Shown here: positions 58,048-64,000 of the stretch, piece after piece
How positions within the stretch are numbered: position 1 is the stretch's first letter
Layout: the number at the start of each line of letters is the position of its first letter
Assembly (NCBI GenBank): GCA_023436205.1
Contig: JAEZKC010000055.1
Location: 34,892-98,891 of the forward strand
Source: Fibrobacterota bacterium
GTDB lineage: Bacteria > Fibrobacterota > Chitinivibrionia > Chitinivibrionales > Chitinispirillaceae
Reading direction: 5' to 3'
DNA length: 64,000 nucleotides
Notes under the pieces: generated by a model
Database searches by the model: none
What the model saw: only the letters and a program-made list of their open reading frames with translations
What the model was told of the DNA's origin: nothing
Translations under genes and position numbers: made by a program

Positions 58048-59554
58048 CTGATGAATTCCTTTCTTCCTTAACACCTTGCATCTGCGGTACTTCTGATTTC
58101 TGAACTATCGCTCCCCACGTTGCCAGTTCCGGCTTCAGATATTTGGCCGCAATCTGGGGAATGGTCTTTTTATCGATGGAATTGATTTTGTCGGGGTATT
58201 CAAGGAGATACTTCCAGGAACCGAGCCGCTCAAACCATGCCAGCCTGTCAGAAAGCCCCTCCAGGCTCTTGAGACCCTCCGCAAAGGACATGCGTATTTC
58301 GTTTTTGATTCTCAGCATCTCCTGCTCTGAAGGCGGTTCCTTGTATACCTTTTCCAGTTCTTCTTTGATAATTGCTTCTACTTTTTTATGATCTACGCCA
58401 CTTTTTAGCTGAGCAGAAATGTGAAAGTTTCCGGCATGCAGCTGAAAGTCATTCGATGCATCTGTAGCAGTGCAAAGCTTTTCCTCATCCACAAGTCTTT
58501 TATAAAGTCGTCCGGTGCGGCCTGACAGAATACCTTCCACTATGTCGAGTGCATAAAGTTCATTATCGGGGAAACCGGGGGTGTGGAAAATGACATCAAC
58601 CCTAGGTTCCACATCTGCTTCGACAGTAAAGCGGGTTTCGCCAATTGGTGCTGGTTCGCGGGTGACCACCTGCGGTTGCTTCTTTTTTGCCGGAGGAATT
58701 TGGCCAAAATATTTCTGGATATCCTGCAGTGCCTGTTCTGGGTTGACATTCCCCACGAGTACAATGAGCGCGTTATCGGGAGTATAGTACTGGTTGATAT
58801 GCTCCATGAGCTTTTTAGTGGTGAATGCCTTGATATCCGATTCCCAACCGATAACCGGCTGGCGATAGGGGTGGGCCACATAAAAGAGCGCATTGAGCCG
58901 CTCCCAGTAACGATTGAGAGGACGATTGTCATAGCGCATCCTCCGCTCCTCCATCACAACATCCTGCTCGCTTGGAAACTCCCTGAGAACAGGATTTTGC
59001 ATGCGGTCGCTTTCGATCCAGTAGAAAAGCTCTACCTTGTTGCGGGGAAGCGTGACAATGTAGGCGGTCATATCTTTTCCGGTCCAGGCATTGAGACTTG
59101 TACCGCCGTTATTCATGTAAATATCCCAGATCTCATCTTTTTTGATGAAAGTACGCTGCTTTTCAAGAAGCGAAAAGATTTCTTTTCTGTAGGTTTGGTA
59201 AAGTGAGTCGTCTTCACCTTTTTCCAGGCGGACTTTCTGAAGGAGAACGTCAAGGGAATCGATCTTGTCAAGTATGGGTTTTTCCTGAGCGTAGTCGGTA
59301 GTACCCAGTGTTTTAGTTCCCTTGAACATCATGTGCTCATACATATGAGAGAGTCCGGATGTACCCGGCCCTTCGTTCATTCCACCTACGAAATAGTAGA
59401 GACGGCAGCTGACAACCGCCACATTGGTGTCCGGCACAATCATTACCTTGAGACCGTTGTCAAGCGTTTTGAAATTGACCGGGATGTCGATTTTCTCCGC
59501 CAGGATTGATCCGGTAAACAACATAAGAAAAAGTGAGGTAAACAGATATTTCAT
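58037..59554 (-). CDS. M16-family zinc metallopeptidase
   Basis: A 505-aa exported protease with start at ATG 59554 (GGAG upstream; the TTG four codons earlier is less likely). Signal peptide MKYLFTSLFLMLFTGSILA. The inverted zinc motif HxxEH is intact (HMYEH at residues 70-74, inside GTSGLSHMYEHMMFKGT), with the third ligand Glu further on in the family pattern. M16 peptidases degrade short peptides and signal sequences; in this context the exported pair would act in the periplasm. It overlaps the inactive paralogue by 11 nt. Confidence 0.93.
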   Translation of the reverse strand: MKYLFTSLFLMLFTGSILAEKIDIPVNFKTLDNGLKVMIVPDTNVAVVSCRLYYFVGGMNEGPGTSGLSHMYEHMMFKGTKTLGTTDYAQEKPILDKIDSLDVLLQKVRLEKGEDDSLYQTYRKEIFSLLEKQRTFIKKDEIWDIYMNNGGTSLNAWTGKDMTAYIVTLPRNKVELFYWIESDRMQNPVLREFPSEQDVVMEERRMRYDNRPLNRYWERLNALFYVAHPYRQPVIGWESDIKAFTTKKLMEHINQYYTPDNALIVLVGNVNPEQALQDIQKYFGQIPPAKKKQPQVVTREPAPIGETRFTVEADVEPRVDVIFHTPGFPDNELYALDIVEGILSGRTGRLYKRLVDEEKLCTATDASNDFQLHAGNFHISAQLKSGVDHKKVEAIIKEELEKVYKEPPSEQEMLRIKNEIRMSFAEGLKSLEGLSDRLAWFERLGSWKYLLEYPDKINSIDKKTIPQIAAKYLKPELATWGAIVQKSEVPQMQGVKEERNSSDEG

Positions 59555-59653
59555 TGTGCTCTCCAATGCCCCCTGCGGTGTTCCGCATACGGTTTTGACG
59601 GATACGTGTTCAGACCCAGAGTACGTTCCGGATCGGTGGTAATTGCCTCTGAG

Positions 59654-60823
59654 CTATATCGAGCTGCTCAGAATACTCCTGAACTGCTCCTTTGAGAGCG
59701 GAACAGGGTTGTTTTTGCTGCTGCAGTCATCTGCCAGCTCTTCCAAATCTGAAAAGGAGATTCCATAAGCCGATAGCTTGGGAATGTTGAATTCAGACGC
59801 AAGTTCTTCAATAATTTCAATAAGTGTGCCACACCTTTCCTTGATGCCTCCCGCAGGCCTTCCGGTGAGTAACTCCGCCACCCTGGAATATTTCTTCAGA
59901 AAAAGCTGCCCATTTTCATTGGTTTCCAGGCTTTCAATCGTGGCCTGGCACACTGGAGCAAGCAAAATCCCGCAGGCCGCACCGTGCGGAACCGGGAACC
60001 TTGCTCCCACAACCGGAGCGATTCCGTGCACCGCTCCCAAACCGGCATTCGCCAGAGTTATACCTGAAATATAAGATGCATAGGACATTACTGTTCTGGC
60101 TTCAAGGTCATCTCCATTTTTGACCACCTGCTTTAGGGCAGGCAGGACCATGGTAAGCGCTTTCTCCACCAGAGAGTCGGTAATGGGGGAGGCCGCTTTT
60201 GAAACATAGGATTCAATAAGCTGCGTGAGAGTGTCCATGCCGCAAGCGGCAGTGATCTCTTCCGGGCAGGAGAGTGCCAGCTGGGGGTCGATGATCGCTT
60301 CATCGGGAACAAATGAAGTGTGTCTGATGGAACGTTTCATTTCAGGTGGGCCGCTCACTGTTATCACCGCATTGGCGCTTGCTTCACTGCCAGTACCGGC
60401 GGTGGTAGGCACCGCAATGAATGGTACCTTTGTTCCGGGATGCGTTTTGGTTGCGATTCCTTCCAGATAGTCTTTAATGTTTCCCTGTACTGTGAGCATG
60501 GCGGATATGGCTTTTCCGGCATCCAGCACACTGCCGCCCCCTATGGCTATGATCACCGCTATCTTTTTGTTTCTATGTTCTTCACAGATTTGATCAATTT
60601 GGTTATCTTTAGGCTCATTTCCCACTGTAACCCTTGTGAAAGCGATACCCCGTTGCTCCAGCTGTGAAAGGATTTGCTTTCGAAAAGGACTGTTGTCGAA
60701 TGATTTTCCGCCGGTAACCAGCAAAGCCGTGTTTCCCTGTACGGAAGCGGACTGGGCAATTTTGCCGGATACCCCAACGCCGAAGTGCAGTTGCGGAGTA
60801 CGGTAAAAAGAGAAAAGTGTCAA
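59654..60823 (-). CDS. Iron-containing alcohol dehydrogenase
   Basis: A 389-aa NAD(P)-dependent dehydrogenase of the Fe-ADH family. The nucleotide-binding blocks GGKSFDNSP and AIGGGSVLDAGKAISA, the PTTAGTGSEASANAVI motif and the iron-binding region GLGAVHGIAPVVGARFPVPHGAACG (metal-ligand histidines) are all present. Reactions in this family interconvert alcohols and aldehydes in fermentation; the substrate is open. It is followed upstream in transcription order by the ABM monooxygenase gene with a 12-bp gap, so the two are one operon. Confidence 0.93.
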   Translation of the reverse strand: MTLFSFYRTPQLHFGVGVSGKIAQSASVQGNTALLVTGGKSFDNSPFRKQILSQLEQRGIAFTRVTVGNEPKDNQIDQICEEHRNKKIAVIIAIGGGSVLDAGKAISAMLTVQGNIKDYLEGIATKTHPGTKVPFIAVPTTAGTGSEASANAVITVSGPPEMKRSIRHTSFVPDEAIIDPQLALSCPEEITAACGMDTLTQLIESYVSKAASPITDSLVEKALTMVLPALKQVVKNGDDLEARTVMSYASYISGITLANAGLGAVHGIAPVVGARFPVPHGAACGILLAPVCQATIESLETNENGQLFLKKYSRVAELLTGRPAGGIKERCGTLIEIIEELASEFNIPKLSAYGISFSDLEELADDCSSKNNPVPLSKEQFRSILSSSI

Positions 60824-60835
60824 TTTGTTCTCCGT

Positions 60836-61126
60836 TCAGGGCTTTATTGATGTATAAGGAACGCCTTTGCGCGGCTGCTCCATCCAGTCTGCAACTGCAT
60901 CACGCCACTTCTTGTAGTGCGCGGTTTCCTTGTGGGCGGCTGCAGCTTCCTTGGACTCGTAAGCTTCATACAGCAGGAACATGCCGGGATCCTCAGTGCT
61001 CTGAAGCACATCGAATCTTCTGTTGCCGGGCTCCTTGACGGAGTTTTGGTGATTGATCTCGGTTTCTCTGATGAAATCATCCACATGTTCCTTTTTAACC
61101 TTAACGTGAACGGCAGTGACCACCAT
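60836..61126 (-). CDS. Antibiotic biosynthesis monooxygenase (ABM) domain protein
   Basis: A 96-aa ABM-fold protein resembling YgiN/quinol monooxygenases: VVTAVHVKVKKEHVDDFIRETEINHQNS, GNRRFDVLQSTEDPGMFLLYEAYESKEAAAAHKETAHYKKW (the last with the ETxHYKKW pattern). These dimeric proteins act on quinols, quinones or small aldehydes without metal or cofactor. It is the first gene of a two-gene operon with the iron alcohol dehydrogenase, which could mean linked aldehyde or redox metabolism. Confidence 0.9.
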   Translation of the reverse strand: MVVTAVHVKVKKEHVDDFIRETEINHQNSVKEPGNRRFDVLQSTEDPGMFLLYEAYESKEAAAAHKETAHYKKWRDAVADWMEQPRKGVPYTSIKP

Positions 61127-61275
61127 AGATGCGCTCCTCGGGTTTCAGAATAACTCGATGTTTACGGATAACGATACTGTTGTAAAGCTTAAACTGTGAG
61201 TTACCGTTAAGATACTAAATTTGAGCCGGTTCAAACAGGAATTAATTAATTTCCAATCAGATAGGAGAGAATTCG

Positions 61276-62082
61276 ATGGAAAAAATTCGCATGGCACTCT
61301 GTCAGAATCTGCCGATTCGTGATGTTGACAAAAATGTGCAGCGTGCTCTTGAACTCGTCAGAAAAGCAGCTGGTGACGGAGCCCAGCTGATTGCGCTCCC
61401 GGAAATGTTTTACTATCCCTATGAAATGTCCACTCTGAAAACTCTGGCGTATATGGAGCATAGTCTTCACGAAGCATTCTCCAAAACTGCCCTTGAACAG
61501 AAAATCCACCTCTGTACCGGGTCGTTCATTTCATCCGGTCCGGAGGGAAAGCTTTACAACAGCACATTTCTTTATGGGCCTGATGGTAACCTTCTGCTGT
61601 CTTACAGCAAATGTCATCTGTTTGATGTTTCTTTCAAGGGTCTGACCGTGAGGGAGTCGGACCTTTTTTCTCCGGGTGAGCAGATCGGATGTGTTAAAAC
61701 CGGGATCGGCACAATCGGTTTTGCAATCTGTTATGACATCCGCTTCCCTGAGCTGTTCAGAAAACTGGCTCTGCAGGGTGCTGAAGTAATTATAGTACCG
61801 GCGGTTTTCAATCATATCAGCGGCCCGGCTCACTGGCATTTAATGATGAGGGCGCGGGCGGTGGAGAATCAGGTTTTTCTGGCAGGAATTTCGCAGGGAA
61901 AAAACAGCGAATCCTCTTACAAGGCTTTCGGCCATTCTCTTATAGTTTCCCCCTGGGGTGATATTCTGGGAGAAGCAGGGGAGGGAGAGGAGATCGTTTT
62001 CGCCGATCTTGATCCGCTGCTGTTAAAGGAAACTCGGGAGCGACTTCCGCTTCTCAAGCATCGAAGGCCTGAACTGTACTAA
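61276..62082 (+). CDS. Nitrilase-superfamily carbon-nitrogen hydrolase (omega-amidase-like)
   Basis: A 268-aa hydrolase with the Glu-Lys-Cys triad: Glu in IALPEMFY, Lys in SYSKCHLFD and Cys in FAICYDIRFPE. It ends with the AHWHLMMRARAVENQVFL and NTEDSYKAFGHSLI-like blocks (present as GKNSESSYKAFGHSLI). The set is closest to Nit2/omega-amidase, which hydrolyses alpha-keto acid omega-amides such as ketoglutaramate. AGGAG precedes the start. The PspC gene follows 21 bp after it. Confidence 0.9.
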   Translation: MEKIRMALCQNLPIRDVDKNVQRALELVRKAAGDGAQLIALPEMFYYPYEMSTLKTLAYMEHSLHEAFSKTALEQKIHLCTGSFISSGPEGKLYNSTFLYGPDGNLLLSYSKCHLFDVSFKGLTVRESDLFSPGEQIGCVKTGIGTIGFAICYDIRFPELFRKLALQGAEVIIVPAVFNHISGPAHWHLMMRARAVENQVFLAGISQGKNSESSYKAFGHSLIVSPWGDILGEAGEGEEIVFADLDPLLLKETRERLPLLKHRRPELY

Positions 62083-62103
62083 ATTCCTAGAAAGGAGTCA
62101 GGA

Positions 62104-62304
62104 ATGCCCATCTACAGACTCAAAGAGGGAAAGATGATAGCCGGTATCTGCGCCGGAATTGCAGACAAGTACAAGGTGGATGTCACAATTATCAGGTTGG
62201 CGGCGGTTTTTCTGACTGTATTTACGGGTATCTGGCCGGGGGTGATTACCTACATGGTTGGATGGTTCCTCATCCCCGAGATGAATCAATCACCCTCAAA
62301 GTGA
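62104..62304 (+). CDS. PspC-domain membrane protein
   Basis: A 66-aa protein with the PspC signature: YRLKEGKMIAGICAGIADKYKVDVTIIRLA then the hydrophobic helix VFLTVFTGIWPGVITYMVGWFLIP. Small PspC proteins modulate the phage-shock/envelope-stress response or sit at the membrane with unknown roles. AGAAAGGAG precedes the ATG. No pspA is in the window. Confidence 0.88.
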   Translation: MPIYRLKEGKMIAGICAGIADKYKVDVTIIRLAAVFLTVFTGIWPGVITYMVGWFLIPEMNQSPSK

Positions 62305-62538
62305 CCTGTTTTCCGCAGCTCAGCTCCCAGACCGCTTTCATAAATTCATGAGCAGTTTTCTGTTGGAGATGGGCACCTCCTTAAAAGCGCCCATGCTTCG
62401 ACCTCTCCTGAACCGGATCAGCTTCCTATTACTAATCCCTGCAGGTTTTCTTATTATATCAATCAAAAAGATGCGCTATCTGTTGCATTCTGATCAAATT
62501 CATGCTAAAATTAGGAGAAAATTTTCTGCAGAGGTAAA
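62305..62538. other. 234-bp intergenic region with a short inverted repeat
   Basis: Contains ATGGGC (62369-62374) / GCCCAT (62389-62394), a 6-bp inverted repeat with a 14-nt loop, in front of the histidine kinase gene. A 76-codon open frame here lacks a fitting ribosome binding site and overlaps the kinase start; treated as spurious. Confidence 0.4.
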
Positions 62539-63837
62539 ATGGCGCATCCGGGATCGACTAATCTTGAACAACTTCTGAACGAGCTGACGCTTCTTAGAGA
62601 TAATAAAGAGCGTCTTCAGGAACATCTGGATAGAATTTCAAATATTTCCACAGCTATCATTTATGTGCTGGATAGAGAGGGCTGCTTTACGTTTGTAAAC
62701 CGGGCTGTGGAGGAAATCCTTCATTTCACCCCCGAGGAGCTGATCGGGCAGCACTTTTCAACCATCATGTCGCGGGAGGAATACGAGAGGGTCAGCCGCC
62801 GTATAGTTCTTCCCAGAATCGCGGGACAGGTCACCGGAATTGAGAATGCACCCAAACTTTTTGATGAACGCAGAACCGGCACCAGGCGAACTCGCAACAT
62901 GGAAGTTAAACTCCTCACAAAGAAAACGCAGGATATCAGGATTCTTGTGGGGGATGTGACCGGTATTGTGGAAGTTGAGGGCGCTTATCAGATCAGGCAG
63001 GAAACCATTAAGGATAAATCGGAAACGTTCCTGGGAAGTCAAGGGGTGATCTTCGATATAACCAAGTACAAGCGCGCCGAGCGGGAACGGTTGGAGTTGC
63101 AGAAAAGGCTTTTTGAGGTCCAGAAAATGGATGCCATCGGAAAGCTCGCCGGAAAGGTGGCTCATGATCTCAACAACAAGCTGGGCAGCATCATCGGCTC
63201 CGCTGAAGTGCTCAAGCAGGATTTCGGAAATCTCAGCAGTGATCTCTCCATGTATATCGATACTATCCTTTCGGCTTCCAGAAATGCAGCTGACCTGTCA
63301 AACAGACTGCTTGAGTTCAGCAGAAAAGGCGAAAGCAGCTATGCCTCCATAAATATGCACGATCTAATCGATAACGTGATGGAATTTGTCAAGCCGGTCA
63401 TTGAAGAAAACATCAGCATTCATCGGATTCTTCTTTCCCGTGATTCAAGTATCATGGGATGTCTCAATCAGCTTCAGAATGCGCTGTTGAATTTAGTCAT
63501 TAACGCCTGTGATGCTATCGGGAAAGGTGGCGGCGTTCTCACCATCGAAACAAGCGATGTTCTCCTGGATAGTGAAACTCTCAAGGGATATGCTTTCCCT
63601 GTAAATGCTGGGGAGTACTTCATGGTTTCGGTGCAGGATACCGGGGTGGGTATGAATGAGAAAGTTAAAAATCGCATTTTCGAACCATTTTTCACCACCA
63701 AATCTGTAGGTAAAGGTATCGGACTGGGGCTTGTGAGTGTAAGGGACTGTGTGAAAAATCACGGTGGTTTCATCAATGTGGAAAGCGAGCCCGGTAAGGG
63801 GGCACGCTTTGAGGTGCTTCTGCCGAGATATTATTGA
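62539..63837 (+). CDS. PAS-domain sensor histidine kinase
   Basis: A 432-aa cytoplasmic kinase with no membrane segment. Residues about 30-180 hold a PAS domain (DREGCFTFVNRAVEEILHFTPEELIGQHF). The phosphoacceptor is His209 in LAGKVAHDLNNKLGSIIGSAEVL, a HisKA type often used by enhancer-linked or hybrid systems. The ATPase domain has an N-box NLVINACDAI, G1 VQDTGVGM, F-box FFTTK and G2 GIGLGLVSVRD. The DLNN variant of the H-box (instead of E/DFNN or HELN) is common in this subfamily. It may pair with the GGDEF or ATPase response regulators, but no regulator gene lies directly beside it. Confidence 0.92.
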   Translation: MAHPGSTNLEQLLNELTLLRDNKERLQEHLDRISNISTAIIYVLDREGCFTFVNRAVEEILHFTPEELIGQHFSTIMSREEYERVSRRIVLPRIAGQVTGIENAPKLFDERRTGTRRTRNMEVKLLTKKTQDIRILVGDVTGIVEVEGAYQIRQETIKDKSETFLGSQGVIFDITKYKRAERERLELQKRLFEVQKMDAIGKLAGKVAHDLNNKLGSIIGSAEVLKQDFGNLSSDLSMYIDTILSASRNAADLSNRLLEFSRKGESSYASINMHDLIDNVMEFVKPVIEENISIHRILLSRDSSIMGCLNQLQNALLNLVINACDAIGKGGGVLTIETSDVLLDSETLKGYAFPVNAGEYFMVSVQDTGVGMNEKVKNRIFEPFFTTKSVGKGIGLGLVSVRDCVKNHGGFINVESEPGKGARFEVLLPRYY

Positions 63838-63856
63838 GAAGAAGCCAGAGATAGAG

Positions 63857-63954
63857 GCCAGAGGACAGAGGCCAGAGGACAGAAGCCAGAGGACAGAAGC
63901 CAGAGGACAGAAGCCAGAGGACAGAAGCCAGAGGACAGAAGCCTGAGGACAGAA
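63857..63954 (+). repeat. 14-bp tandem repeat, seven copies
   Basis: Unit GCCAGAGGACAGAA (variants GAG/GAA at the end, last unit GCCTGAGG) at 63857, 63871, 63885, 63899, 63913, 63927 and 63941. It begins about 20 bp after the kinase stop codon. Units are nearly identical, so copy number is likely to vary between strains. Confidence 0.92.
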
Positions 63955-64000
63955 AACCCCCTTTTTAGACTGGATTTGAATATCTACCCGTTTCGCCTAT

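Noticed and set aside
58583..59206. 207-codon open frame antisense to the M16 peptidase gene
   Set aside because: Shadow frame; the minus strand has the HxxEH peptidase.
62348..62578. 76-codon open frame
   Set aside because: Overlaps the histidine kinase start in another frame and lacks a fitting ribosome binding site.
63857..63954. Possible CRISPR array
   Set aside because: Units are 14 bp with no unique spacers; it is a simple tandem repeat.
1..64000. tRNA or rRNA genes
   Set aside because: No cloverleaf or rRNA signature was found by eye in any intergenic stretch; a tRNAscan-SE/Infernal run would be decisive.

Overview
The window is about 64 kb of bacterial chromosome with dense, mostly ordinary housekeeping content and several accessory stretches. 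The organism is Gram-negative: it has Kdo transferase WaaA, many signal peptides and lipoboxes, and secreted M16 and HtrA proteases. It probably has an anaerobic lifestyle, judging from the giant 2-hydroxyacyl-CoA-dehydratase-type activase, the iron-containing alcohol dehydrogenase and the split P-protein glycine cleavage system. Large Ig/PKD-like lipoproteins of the 'NPYD' type, the split gcvPA/gcvPB and a histone-H1-like tail on HU would fit the Fibrobacterota/FCB neighbourhood. That placement is inference only; there is no rRNA or tRNA gene in the window to confirm it.

Layout. 0.1-9.2 kb (+): a compact string of genes, the first five joined by four successive ATGA stop/start overlaps (diguanylate cyclase response regulator, waaA, holA, truA, HtrA protease), followed by a DUF4321 protein, gatA, an NlpC/P60 hydrolase and pheA. 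It converges on rpmB (-). 9.5-14.2 kb: a CDP-alcohol phosphatidyltransferase, then an accessory stretch with an Rpn-family nuclease, a recQ 3' fragment, a glycosyltransferase, a small SH3-like exported protein and copies of a ~90-bp dispersed repeat. 14.2-18.6 kb (-): gcvT-gcvH-gcvPA-gcvPB operon. 18.9-21.2 kb: a DUF3592 protein, a second Rpn-type protein with a 42-bp internal tandem repeat, and a decayed vapBC-like toxin-antitoxin pair. 21.3-26.7 kb (-): comEC, STAS protein, esterase lipoprotein, DJ-1/PfpI protein and an LRR protein. 26.8-28.6 kb (+): response regulator/ATPase and RluA pseudouridine synthase. 28.7-30.9 kb (-): HU and a transglutaminase-like protein.

31.3-37.7 kb (+): 1466-aa fused activase, DUF302 protein and an unrecognised helical protein. 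38.6-42.3 kb (+): translationally coupled ECF sigma factor, membrane protein (likely anti-sigma) and secreted caspase-like protease with a Gly-rich repeat domain. 42.5-45.8 kb (+): SWIM/SNF2 helicase and sfsA. 45.9-47.6 kb (-): trpR followed by trpB2; trpR has a consensus-like promoter that would give a leaderless message and a perfect 24-bp palindrome across its start codon. 48.2-54.5 kb (+): beta-helix protein and two paralogous giant lipoproteins. 54.7-64 kb: PIN-PhoH ATPase, M16 peptidase pair plus flavodoxin, Fe-ADH plus ABM monooxygenase, nitrilase-family hydrolase, PspC protein, PAS histidine kinase, and a 14-bp tandem repeat.

Most notable observations: (1) a family of four (possibly five) ~90-bp intergenic repeats with a GGCG-AAGA-CGCC hairpin at one end, two of which face each other as a 231-bp inverted-repeat element; (2) the trpR-trpB2 palindrome and predicted leaderless start; (3) the ECF sigma/anti-sigma/caspase operon; (4) a visible path of gene decay (recQ fragment, vapC with a stop and a frameshift). 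All names come from reading motifs by eye; no database search was run.
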